Source: CAYRIF01 sp964424205
Lineage (GTDB): Bacteria; Bacteroidota; Bacteroidia; Cytophagales; Cyclobacteriaceae
DNA: 18,750 nt
Direction of reading: 5' to 3'
Assembly: GCA_964424205.1 (NCBI GenBank)
Contig: CAYRIF010000040.1
Coordinates: 1-18,750, forward strand
The position numbers and the translations under genes are program-made. The notes under the pieces are model-generated. The model did no database searches. It saw only the letters and a list, made by a program, of their open reading frames with translations, and had not been told where the DNA came from. Of the stretch, positions 6,611 through 14,655 are shown piece after piece. Within the stretch, counting starts at the first letter, position 1; each line of letters opens with the position of its first letter.

Positions 6611-7273
6611 ATGAATGTTAAAATTGAGCGTAGTTGGAAGGTGCTATTATGTAGTGAATTTGAAAAGCCATATTTCAAAAAATTAACTGAATTTGTAAAA
6701 TCAGAATACGCAGAAAACACTATTTACCCCCCTGAAAAAGATATATTTGCTGCCTTTGATTTTTGCAGTTTCAAAGAGGTGAAAGTTGTTATCCTAGGCC
6801 AAGACCCTTACCATGGAGATGGGCAAGCAAATGGTTTGTGCTTTTCGGTAAGTGATGGTATAAAAAAGCCACCCTCTCTCATGAATATTTTTTATGAAAT
6901 AAAAAGTAACTTAGGGAAAGAAATTCCCGAAAGTGGCAACCTAGAACGCTGGGCAAAACAAGGAATACTATTGTTAAATGCGACACTGACAGTCAAAGCA
7001 CGTACTCCAGGATCACACCAAAATAAAGGGTGGGAAGATTTTACAAATGCCGTAATCAAAACCATCTCAGATAAAAAAGAAAATATTGTATTTCTGCTTT
7101 GGGGAGCATATGCCCAACAAAAAGGAGCAATCATAGACCTCCACAAACACCACGTACTCAAATCACCACATCCGTCACCATTTTCCGTTCACAGGGGTTT
7201 TTATGGCAATCGGCATTTTAGTAAAACCAACGCCTACTTACAATCAAAAGGAATGCAGGAAATTGATTGGTAA
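6611..7273 (+). CDS. ung: Uracil-DNA glycosylase, family 1
   Basis: Ung removes uracil from DNA, the first step of base-excision repair of deaminated cytosine or misincorporated dUMP. The 220-residue product has the full family-1 set. The water-activating motif GQDPYHG is at 63-69, with catalytic Asp65. The uracil-recognition region follows with GLCFSV; LLLNATLTV (120-128) includes the Asn that reads uracil. The DNA-intercalation loop HPSPFSVHRGFYG (187-199) carries the catalytic His187. Length fits the family. The gene diverges from apaG and converges on lepB with only 2 nt between stops. Confidence 0.97.
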   Translation: MNVKIERSWKVLLCSEFEKPYFKKLTEFVKSEYAENTIYPPEKDIFAAFDFCSFKEVKVVILGQDPYHGDGQANGLCFSVSDGIKKPPSLMNIFYEIKSNLGKEIPESGNLERWAKQGILLLNATLTVKARTPGSHQNKGWEDFTNAVIKTISDKKENIVFLLWGAYAQQKGAIIDLHKHHVLKSPHPSPFSVHRGFYGNRHFSKTNAYLQSKGMQEIDW

Positions 7274-7275
7274 AA

Positions 7276-8373
7276 CTATTTGATTCCCATAAAAATCCTA
7301 TCCCATCTTATATTACTGGGAAAGTTCTCATTTTTATCCAAAGAAACCAACACAAACAATGCCTTGCCTACCACATGGTCTTCAGGTACAAAACCCCAAT
7401 ATCGTGAGTCCAAAGAGTTATGCCGGTTGTCACCCATCATGAAATAGTAATTTTGTTTGAATGTGTATTTGCTATTTGACACACCATCAATCATGAGTTT
7501 TCCTTCTTTCATTGCTACTTTTTCATGCCCTTCAAAATGCGCAATAACATGCATATACTTGGCAATATTTTCTGCTGTTAATTCGATAGTCATTCCTTCC
7601 GCAGGTACGGTAATAGGGCCATAAAAATCTTTGTTCCAATCAAATAAATCCGACTTTGGATACGTATTGGCTTCTATCTCATCACTTTTAGATTTATCCA
7701 AAACAACCTCATCAATGAAAGGATAATTTGCTAGTTTTTTTGCACTTTCAGGCGTAGCCCCTATAATGTAATAGCCATCGTTGGTCGTTACGTAATCCCA
7801 AATATTACATTTTTTGAATACCCTTGGATTCACAGCATTTCTTGTTTTTACATAATAACTGTATTCCATTTCTGGTGGATTAATTCCTTTTTTACCATTA
7901 ATATAGACTTGTGTGTCACATACCTCAAGGGTATCACCCGAAATAGCAATGCACCTTTTTATATAATTTGTCTTTAAATCTGTTGGGTGTTGAAATTCTT
8001 CAGGATAGTTGAATACCACCACATCATTTCTTTTGATATGGGTAAATCCAGGCAACCGATACTGCGGCAACTGAATCCAATCAACGTACGACTTTACATT
8101 GAGAAAAGGGATTTTTTGATGCGTTAAGGGTACTTGCAAAGGTGTCTTAGGGGTGATCGGTCCGTAGTGTATTTTACTGACAAACAAAAAATCACCAACC
8201 AATAAAGAATGCTCCATCGAAGCAGTAGGAATAGTAAAAAGCTGTAATAGCCCCCACCTTATTATTGATGCCGCCACTACTGCAAAAAGGATGGCATCTG
8301 TCCATTCTCTTGCAACAGATTTCTTTTTCTTAGACTTTTCTTGGTTGTCTTTTTTCCAAAACTTCAGTTTCAT
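7276..8373 (-). CDS. lepB: Signal peptidase I
   Basis: LepB cleaves signal peptides of secreted proteins at the periplasmic face of the inner membrane. The 365-residue product has a Lys-rich cytoplasmic start and an N-terminal transmembrane helix (about 25-46). The catalytic Ser52 lies in PTASMEHSL, the general-base Lys139 in NYIKRCIAISGD, and the conserved box MGDNRHNSLDSRYWGFVP lies at about 313-330. The roughly 170 residues between Lys139 and the GDN box hold a large insertion typical of Bacteroidota enzymes. A -7 box lies about 33 nt upstream, so it can be transcribed separately from the parAB-DUF5683 genes that precede it. Ordinary for the phylum except that dapB, which I remember as often sitting between DUF5683 and lepB, is absent. 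Confidence 0.96.
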   Translation of the reverse strand: MKLKFWKKDNQEKSKKKKSVAREWTDAILFAVVAASIIRWGLLQLFTIPTASMEHSLLVGDFLFVSKIHYGPITPKTPLQVPLTHQKIPFLNVKSYVDWIQLPQYRLPGFTHIKRNDVVVFNYPEEFQHPTDLKTNYIKRCIAISGDTLEVCDTQVYINGKKGINPPEMEYSYYVKTRNAVNPRVFKKCNIWDYVTTNDGYYIIGATPESAKKLANYPFIDEVVLDKSKSDEIEANTYPKSDLFDWNKDFYGPITVPAEGMTIELTAENIAKYMHVIAHFEGHEKVAMKEGKLMIDGVSNSKYTFKQNYYFMMGDNRHNSLDSRYWGFVPEDHVVGKALFVLVSLDKNENFPSNIRWDRIFMGIK

Positions 8374-8405
8374 TCTTTCTTAAATTTGATTGAATTATAA
8401 GTTTG

Positions 8406-8413
8406 CAAAAGTA
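8406..8413 (-). promoter_or_regulatory. Candidate -7 box for lepB
   Basis: TACTTTTG on the minus strand matches TAnnTTTG and predicts a leader of about 25 nt before lepB. The -33 region is T-rich without a clean TTTG, so this is a half-supported promoter. Confidence 0.45.
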
Positions 8414-8435
8414 AAGGGTTTTAGTTAAAATAAAA

Positions 8436-9041
8436 CTATGGGTTAATTTTAAGCTGAAGTGTAATCCCAGCATTAGGAATATTCCATTTATTCTGTACCG
8501 ATGTTGGTTTAATACCTAGCGCGAGGTCGTCGTTTAAATCAAACTCCAGCAGGTGGGCATCCACATGTGCCTCCACAATATTTAATGCGTACCACAAAAC
8601 TGAAATAATAATGAAATAATCCCTATTTCTTCTAAAAACATCTGTACGCCTTCTGAGTTGTGTTTCGGTAAATTGCGTGGGATTTTCAAGACCTGGGATT
8701 TTTCCCGTTTCTATCAATAATGCATTTAAATAATATTTATATTTCACACTATTATCATGAATTTGAAATGCAAAAAATGCATGACCGCCATAGATAATAG
8801 GTAATTTCCAAAAACTCTTATTATACATTTGTCCAAGACCTGGGAAAATAGCAGAACGTAAGGCTGCTTTCTTCGGTCTACGCCTGTCTGAATTTGTAAT
8901 AACTTTTTGAATACCCTCTGACTCCGCAACAATATTATTCTCAGATAGCACTACGGAATCACGTTTGACTGCCTCCTCCTCTTGGGCAAATGCATTGATG
9001 CCTAGCAAAATAAAAACCCAAAAAAATGACCAACGAATCAT
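8436..9041 (-). CDS. DUF5683 domain-containing protein
   Basis: The 201-residue protein begins with a signal peptide (about 1-20, ending NAFAQ). After a low-complexity linker it has the DUF5683 core AALRSAIFPGLGQMYNKSFWKLPIIYGGHAFFAF (59-92). This resembles the small membrane-associated PGLGQ.YN motif of TM2-like families. A second hydrophobic stretch follows at about 142-158 (YFIIISVLWYALNIVEAHVDAHL). It therefore probably lies in or at the membrane facing the periplasm. Its ATG follows the parB stop codon with no gap (TAA-ATG), so it is translated with parAB. The conserved linkage to parAB is known in Bacteroidota, but the function is not. Confidence 0.85.
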   Translation of the reverse strand: MIRWSFFWVFILLGINAFAQEEEAVKRDSVVLSENNIVAESEGIQKVITNSDRRRPKKAALRSAIFPGLGQMYNKSFWKLPIIYGGHAFFAFQIHDNSVKYKYYLNALLIETGKIPGLENPTQFTETQLRRRTDVFRRNRDYFIIISVLWYALNIVEAHVDAHLLEFDLNDDLALGIKPTSVQNKWNIPNAGITLQLKINP

Positions 9042-9953
9042 TTAGATAATGCCTAAAATTTCAAGAATTCTGTTCAAATCAGCCGTGGAATTATAAGGTA
9101 TTTTCATTTCTCCCTTGCCACCACGCTTCTCTGTTAGCGCAATTTTTGTTCCAAAGTGTGACGATAGTCTAGTTTGCATTTGCTGCATCCCATAACTGAG
9201 TTCATTACTAGCATCTTTTACACTTTCATTGTCCTCAGTTGTCGTCAAACTAAGTGCTCTAACAATACCTTCTGTTTTTCTTACCGATAGGTCTTCATTT
9301 ACAATTTTTCCAAATATATCTAGCTGAATGTCAACACTTTCCAGAGTAATCAGTGCCCTAGCATGCCCCATACTTATCTTCTTATCTCTGAGTCCTATTT
9401 GAATGTCTGGTGGTAATTTCAGCAATCGTAAATAGTTATTGATAGTGGCTCTTTTTTTACCTACCCTATCTCCTAATTCTTCTTGTTTTAAATCACATTC
9501 CGTAAGCAACCGCTGATAACTCAATGCAATTTCGATAGCATTCAGGTTTTCTCTTTGAATATTTTCTATCAGCGCCATTTCCAACATCTGCTGGTCATTG
9601 GCAGTGCGAATGTATGCAGGAATTGTTTTGATACCAGCTAATTTAGAAGCCTGCAATCTTCGCTCCCCTGAAATGAGCTGGTATTTTTTATCACTCAGTT
9701 TCCTAACCGTAATAGGCTGAATAATTCCTTGTATTTTAATAGATTCCGATAACTCTACTAACGCCTCTTTGTCAAAATGTGTTCTCGGCTGAAAAGGGTT
9801 TGCTTCTATCGCAGCAACAGCAATTTCTCCAATCGCTGCTGACACTGGTTTCGTAGCAACTTTGCTGGGTTTTAATTTTGCTACTGGGCTATCACCCAAC
9901 AAAGCACCAAGTCCTCTACCCAAAGCATTTCTCTTTTTTGCAGTTTTAGCCAT
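9042..9953 (-). CDS. parB: Chromosome-partitioning protein ParB
   Basis: ParB is a CTP-dependent DNA clamp that loads at parS sites and works with ParA to segregate replicated origins. The 303-residue product has the N-terminal ParA-stimulating motif LGRGLGALL (11-19). The CTP-binding/N-engagement domain spans about 45-140, with NPFQPR (52-57), GERR (96-99) and ENIQREN (130-136). A parS-reading helix-turn-helix follows (about 155-181, QEELGDRVGKKRATINNYL), then GHARALI (196-202). The C-terminal dimer segment ends in RILEILGII. It lies 3 nt after parA and abuts DUF5683. No parS palindrome was found in the window. Confidence 0.96.
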   Translation of the reverse strand: MAKTAKKRNALGRGLGALLGDSPVAKLKPSKVATKPVSAAIGEIAVAAIEANPFQPRTHFDKEALVELSESIKIQGIIQPITVRKLSDKKYQLISGERRLQASKLAGIKTIPAYIRTANDQQMLEMALIENIQRENLNAIEIALSYQRLLTECDLKQEELGDRVGKKRATINNYLRLLKLPPDIQIGLRDKKISMGHARALITLESVDIQLDIFGKIVNEDLSVRKTEGIVRALSLTTTEDNESVKDASNELSYGMQQMQTRLSSHFGTKIALTEKRGGKGEMKIPYNSTADLNRILEILGII

Positions 9954-9956
9954 ATC

Positions 9957-10724
9957 CTAACCGTTAACTTTTTCAATAACTTCTTTTGCCAAATTCAGAT
10001 AACTCACAGAGCCTTTGCTTTCGGCATCATAAGCAATGGTGGGGATTCCAAAACTCGGCGACTCGCTCAACCTGACATTTCTAGGAATCAGTGTTTTGAA
10101 AACCATGTCTTTAAAATGCGTGGTCACTTCCTCCACTACTTGATTTGAAAGCCTTAATCTAACGTCATACATTGTCAAAAGAATTCCTTCTATTTCAAGG
10201 TTTTTATTTAAACGTTTCTGAATAATTTTAATGGTATTCAATAATTTTCCTAATCCTTCAAGCGCAAAATACTCACACTGCACTGGCACAATGACCGAAT
10301 CCGCTGCGGTGAGCGCATTGATGGTTATCAAGCCTAATGACGGCGAGCAATCAATAATGATAAAATCATAATTGTCTTTGATTGCAGCCAAAGATTTCTT
10401 CATTCTGTCTTCCCGCTTCTCAAGGTCAACCATCTCTACTTCAGCACCTACCAGGTTGATATGTGATGGTAAGATATGCAAGTCGTTTATTTGCGATTCA
10501 TGAATACAATCACCCACTGCCACCTCGTCCACCATGCATTCATAAATACTAAGTTCTACCTCATTCGGGTTCATACCTAACCCTGAAGTGGTATTAGCCT
10601 GCGGATCAGCATCTACCACCAATACTTTTTGGTCTAGTGCCGCCAAACTTGCTGATAAGTTTATCGCTGTTGTGGTCTTCCCCACTCCTCCTTTTTGATT
10701 CGCTATTGCTATTATTTTTCCCAT
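9957..10724 (-). CDS. parA: Chromosome-partitioning ATPase ParA (Soj)
   Basis: ParA is the deviant Walker-type ATPase that forms DNA-bound dimers and drives ParB-parS complexes across the nucleoid. The 255-residue product has the signature KGGVGKTT (11-18, with the deviant Lys11 and Walker A Lys16). It also has the Walker A' motif VLVVDADPQAN (34-44) and Walker B FIIIDCSP (121-128). It is a short Soj-type chromosomal ParA without an N-terminal HTH. It is first in parA-parB-DUF5683, and a -7 box lies about 40 nt upstream. yidC lies upstream without a visible terminator, so some read-through is possible. Confidence 0.97.
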   Translation of the reverse strand: MGKIIAIANQKGGVGKTTTAINLSASLAALDQKVLVVDADPQANTTSGLGMNPNEVELSIYECMVDEVAVGDCIHESQINDLHILPSHINLVGAEVEMVDLEKREDRMKKSLAAIKDNYDFIIIDCSPSLGLITINALTAADSVIVPVQCEYFALEGLGKLLNTIKIIQKRLNKNLEIEGILLTMYDVRLRLSNQVVEEVTTHFKDMVFKTLIPRNVRLSESPSFGIPTIAYDAESKGSVSYLNLAKEVIEKVNG

Positions 10725-10767
10725 GTATTATATACTAAATTTATGGATGGCTTCGCCAAATATCTGC

Positions 10768-10775
10768 CAAAAGTA
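10768..10775 (-). promoter_or_regulatory. Candidate -7 box for parA-parB-DUF5683
   Basis: TACTTTTG on the minus strand matches TAnnTTTG, with a predicted leader of about 37 nt. No clean -33 TTTG is present at 19-21 nt. A weaker GATATTTG lies closer to the gene. Confidence 0.42.
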
Positions 10776-10853
10776 AACTAATTTTTGTTGCTAGTAGAAT
10801 TTATAAAAAAACAAACACGCTAAGAATAGTAAGCCCCTCTACAACCCTAACAA

Positions 10854-12707
10854 TTACCGTTTCTTTTTAGGCTTTGTACTCTTCTTTTGATTTTCCTGCG
10901 CAGCCTTCATCGCCTCTTCTAACTTCAGTTTAAAGCCTGATTTCTTCTTATTGGCGTTTTTCTTTCTGTTCTCTTCTAGTGTCTTTTTAATTTTGTCTTC
11001 ATTTACAAATCTCCTTATTAACGTTTGCTGACTGAATGTAACAATGTTTGAAACAAAATAATAGAAGGTAAGGCCAGAAGGGTAACTATTCAACATAAAC
11101 ATGAAGGTAATTGGCATGAAGTAACCAATATTTTTCATTGGTCCCTGTACTGTATTTACTTGGTTGTTTGACCAGGTATAAAGAATCGTTGACATGGTCA
11201 TCAATAAAGTAAACAAACTGACATGAGCACCATAAAAAGGAATCTCAAATGGCAATTGGAAAACCGAATCATACGTTGACAAATCGTGTGCCCATAAAAA
11301 TGACTCATGCCTCAACTCCACCGAATTTGGAAAAAATCGAAACATGGCAAACAAAACTGGCATCTGTAATACCATGGGCAAACAGCCACTGAGTGGACTT
11401 ACTCCTACCTTGCCATAGAGCTTCATTTGCTCCTGTTGCTGCTTTTGCATGTCATCAGGATATTTCTTTTTCAACTCATCTAGTTCAGGCTTCATGACCT
11501 TCATCTTGGCCATGGACATGTATGACTTATAGGTCAATGGAAATAGAAGCAGCTTGATAAAGAATACCAAAATGATGATGATGATACCATAATTGCTAAT
11601 ATAATTTTCTAAAAAATTAAAAACAGGGATAATTAAATACCGATTGACAAAAGCAAATATGGGCCAACCCAAATCAACATTTTTCGAAAAACCATCTGTT
11701 ACCTTTTTGAGTATCTGAAAATTATTAGGCCCAAAATAATACCTAAAATGTCCTTTTCCGTTTTTCAAGGCTTCCACCGGAATGGCCAATGACAATGCCG
11801 CATTTTTAATAACTATCGTATCGTTAGGATCAACAGCGGTTGAAAATTTACCACTTTCAAAGTTTAAGCTATCAGCAATAATCGCTGCCGAGAAGAATTT
11901 TTGCTTCATGCTCACCCATTTGATACCTTCATCAAGCGATTCTTCCTGATTTTTGGTAGAAGAAGCACTTAAACTTTCATATGATCCATTTGCGGTATAG
12001 TAATTGATGGTTGATTTCTTTTTTGACCCCAAATACCCTTCGTATTCTTGTTCCAAACGCTTCATTTTATTATCCCAAGTGAAGGACACCTCACTATTAT
12101 CTACCACATTATCGAGCCCTTGAAAACCAAGACTATATGATAATTGATAACCCATAGCAGGCAAGGAAAATATTTTTTCAATAAACTTTCCCGAAGAAAG
12201 TTCTAAGATAAATCTAGCGGTCATTGTTCCGTCTTCCTTAGCACTAGACACTATCTCACTCTTAAAATACAGTGCCGACATGTCAATGTCCTTGCCTTGC
12301 GACTTGAACACCATATTCATATTACTGCTATTTTCATCTAATAAAATAAGTGGCTTGTCATCATACGTACTGAACTTTTTAAGCACTACTTCCTTTACTC
12401 TCGCCCCCTTCGTGGTAAAAGTAATTTTAACATCTTCATTCTCTAGCACAACGTCTTTATCTATGCCTATTGCTGCGATAGAAAACGCACCGTAGGTGCT
12501 TTGATTGACCACATTTTGCATTGAATCACTGAGCACCTCTTCTACAACAGGCGCTACTATTTCTTCCGTTACAACAGGCGTTATTTGTTCAACTTTGGTG
12601 CTGTCCGTTTGGGTTTGTACTGAAGTCTCCGGTTTCGGAGTGAAATACAAATACACCATCAAAAGTAAAGAGATAAGGATGAGCCCTATCGATTGATTTT
12701 TATCCAT
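10854..12707 (-). CDS. yidC: Membrane protein insertase YidC
   Basis: YidC inserts inner-membrane proteins, alone or with SecYEG. The 617-residue product has the Gram-negative layout. An N-terminal transmembrane helix (6-22) is followed by a low-complexity linker and a large periplasmic beta-sandwich domain (about 75-340). The five-helix Oxa1-type insertase core spans about 365-570, with FPLTYKSYMSMAKM (389-402), the cytoplasmic hairpin KYPDDMQKQQQEQM (415-428), GCLPMVLQMPVLFAMF (441-456) and SYPSGLTFYYFVSN (541-554). A Lys385 stands where E. coli has the hydrophilic-groove Arg366 (my alignment). The C-terminus is a Lys-rich tail that can contact ribosomes. It follows pyrG by 12 nt and is probably co-transcribed with it. 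Confidence 0.96.
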   Translation of the reverse strand: MDKNQSIGLILISLLLMVYLYFTPKPETSVQTQTDSTKVEQITPVVTEEIVAPVVEEVLSDSMQNVVNQSTYGAFSIAAIGIDKDVVLENEDVKITFTTKGARVKEVVLKKFSTYDDKPLILLDENSSNMNMVFKSQGKDIDMSALYFKSEIVSSAKEDGTMTARFILELSSGKFIEKIFSLPAMGYQLSYSLGFQGLDNVVDNSEVSFTWDNKMKRLEQEYEGYLGSKKKSTINYYTANGSYESLSASSTKNQEESLDEGIKWVSMKQKFFSAAIIADSLNFESGKFSTAVDPNDTIVIKNAALSLAIPVEALKNGKGHFRYYFGPNNFQILKKVTDGFSKNVDLGWPIFAFVNRYLIIPVFNFLENYISNYGIIIIILVFFIKLLLFPLTYKSYMSMAKMKVMKPELDELKKKYPDDMQKQQQEQMKLYGKVGVSPLSGCLPMVLQMPVLFAMFRFFPNSVELRHESFLWAHDLSTYDSVFQLPFEIPFYGAHVSLFTLLMTMSTILYTWSNNQVNTVQGPMKNIGYFMPITFMFMLNSYPSGLTFYYFVSNIVTFSQQTLIRRFVNEDKIKKTLEENRKKNANKKKSGFKLKLEEAMKAAQENQKKSTKPKKKR

Positions 12708-12719
12708 TCCGCAAATATA

Positions 12720-14351
12720 CTAATGAAGATTTTCTTTTTTATAATCTAGGGCAGCTTTTATAAATTTTACGAACAATGGATGTGGATTTAGTACTGTACT
12801 TCGTAATTCGGGGTGATATTGCACGCCAACAAACCAAGGGTGGTTTCCAATTTCCACAATCTCCACTAATTTCGTATCAGGGTTCATTCCTGAAGCCTTC
12901 ATGCCTGCCTTTTCAAATTGTGCCTTATACTTATTGTTAAACTCATAACGATGGCGGTGTCTTTCTGTGATTTTTGTCTTACCATATGCAGTAAATGCCT
13001 TAGAGTTTTTCTTAACTGTACAATCATATGCCCCCAATCGCATCGTTCCTCCCATTTCTGTGATATTTTTTTGTTCTTCCATCAGGTCAATGATTGGGTT
13101 TTTCGTCTTCGCATTCATCTCTGATGAAGCTGCATCCTTAATTTTTAATACATTTCTCGCAAATTCTATCACCGCACATTGCATGCCTAAGCATATCCCA
13201 AAAAATGGGATATTATTTTCTCTCACATACTTTACGGTATCTATCTTTCCTTCAATGCCTCTTTCTCCAAAACCAGGAGCAACCAAAACACCATCTACGT
13301 TTTTCAACAGCGTCTCAGGATTTCCATTTTCAATTGCTTCAGAAGAGATGTATTCCAAATGCACCTTGCACTCACTTACCACCCCTGCATGTATAAAGGA
13401 TTCAATAATAGACTTATACGCATCAGGCAACTCTACATATTTACCGACCAGTGCAATATTCACCTCATTCAGTGGGTTTTTAAGCTTCCCTAAAAATTCC
13501 TTCCATTGTTCTATGTTTGGCTCACCTTTAGAAGGTAACTTAAATTTCGTCAACACTCGCTCGTCCAATTTTTCTTTCCGCATCAATAAGGGCACATCAT
13601 AGATAGTATCCGCATCCATCGCCTCAATCACCGAGTTGATTGGCACATTGCAAAACAAAGAAAGTTTCTTCCTTATTTCTATTGGCAATGGTTTTTCCGT
13701 TCGGCAGACCAAAATATCTGGCTGCACCCCTGATTCCAACAATTGTTTGACAGAATGTTGCGTAGGTTTGGTTTTCAACTCCCCTGCCACCTTTAAGTAA
13801 GGAATTAATGTCAAATGAATAACACTCGCCCTATTCGATCCCAACTCCATTTTTGCCTGCCTTACTGCCTCAATGAAAGGTAATGATTCGATATCTCCCA
13901 CGCAACCTCCAATTTCTGTAATTACGATGTCGTACTTCCTGGTATTTCCAAGTGCATAAATATTTCTTTTAAGTTCATCGGTGATATGAGGAATTACTTG
14001 AACTGTTTTTCCTAAATAATCGCCCCTACGTTCTTTGGTGATGACATTGTTATATATTCTGCCAGTGGTTACATTATTAGCTTGAGACGTATTTATATTT
14101 AGAAAACGTTCATAATGACCTAGGTCCAAATCTGTTTCCGCACCATCATTGGTGACATAGCACTCACCATGCTCGTACGGATTCAATGTACCTGGATCGA
14201 TGTTGATATAAGGATCAAATTTTTGAATGGTAACAGATAGTCCTCTTGCTTGAAGCAATTTACCAAGAGAAGCGGCAATAATGCCCTTCCCTAAAGAGGA
14301 TGTAACGCCACCAGTGACGAATATATATTTGGTTGATTTTGCAGATGCCAT
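12720..14351 (-). CDS. pyrG: CTP synthase (glutamine-hydrolysing)
   Basis: PyrG makes CTP from UTP, ATP and glutamine, the last step of pyrimidine nucleotide synthesis. The amidoligase domain opens with FVTGGVTSSLGKG and contains QKFDPYINIDPGTLNPYEHGE. The class I glutamine amidotransferase domain has the nucleophile Cys387 in FFGICLGMQ and the His513/Glu515 pair in GVQYHPEL. I place the start at the ATG at 14351 (product MASAKSTKYIF..., 543 residues, close to the usual 545). The longer frame opens 11 codons earlier with TTG at 14384, but that codon lies inside the promoter -7 box, upstream of the predicted transcript start. It is followed after 12 nt by yidC. Confidence 0.95.
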   Translation of the reverse strand: MASAKSTKYIFVTGGVTSSLGKGIIAASLGKLLQARGLSVTIQKFDPYINIDPGTLNPYEHGECYVTNDGAETDLDLGHYERFLNINTSQANNVTTGRIYNNVITKERRGDYLGKTVQVIPHITDELKRNIYALGNTRKYDIVITEIGGCVGDIESLPFIEAVRQAKMELGSNRASVIHLTLIPYLKVAGELKTKPTQHSVKQLLESGVQPDILVCRTEKPLPIEIRKKLSLFCNVPINSVIEAMDADTIYDVPLLMRKEKLDERVLTKFKLPSKGEPNIEQWKEFLGKLKNPLNEVNIALVGKYVELPDAYKSIIESFIHAGVVSECKVHLEYISSEAIENGNPETLLKNVDGVLVAPGFGERGIEGKIDTVKYVRENNIPFFGICLGMQCAVIEFARNVLKIKDAASSEMNAKTKNPIIDLMEEQKNITEMGGTMRLGAYDCTVKKNSKAFTAYGKTKITERHRHRYEFNNKYKAQFEKAGMKASGMNPDTKLVEIVEIGNHPWFVGVQYHPELRSTVLNPHPLFVKFIKAALDYKKENLH

Positions 14352-14655
14352 AAGTTGATTTATTGGTGTACTTATGGGGTACAAAGTTAATTTTTTATTT
14401 CTTAAACTAGTATATAACTTATGCTAATTTTTAATTTAAAAATTGTAGTGAGTTATACATAAAACAATAGTCAGGTAATAAAACCGCCTAAAGTGAGTTT
14501 TAATTAACCAAAGTATTGAAGTATTTTAAAGTTAGAGATAAAATAGCTAAATATCTGTAAACGAGCATTCAGAAGAGTGTTTGTAACGAAATGAAAATAA
14601 AATATAACTAATTAATGACTAAATTGCAGTTAATTAATAGAAAAAATAAAATGTA
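14352..14655. other. AT-rich divergent intergenic region between pyrG and the collagen-like fibre gene
   Basis: About 300 bp without a gene. It holds the pyrG leader and -7 box, and a nested dyad at 14413-14457 centred on 14435: AATTTTTAA-T-TTAAAAATT flanked symmetrically, 6 nt out on each side, by TATAACT and AGTTATA. No convincing -7/-33 promoter for the plus-strand fibre gene was found, although a TTTG near 14579 with an AT-rich stretch 19 nt downstream is possible. A start-stop ATG-TAA precedes the fibre gene ATG by 5 nt. Confidence 0.6.
14382..14389 (-). promoter_or_regulatory. -7 box of the pyrG promoter
   Basis: TAACTTTG on the minus strand is a perfect TAnnTTTG. It predicts a start near 14375 and a 24-nt leader to the ATG at 14351, the same leader length as rpsF. 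No clear -33 TTTG is seen. Confidence 0.55.

Noticed and set aside
12967..13602. Long open frame of 211 codons on the plus strand within pyrG
   Set aside because: It lies fully antisense to the conserved pyrG coding sequence and shows no family features; it is a shadow frame.
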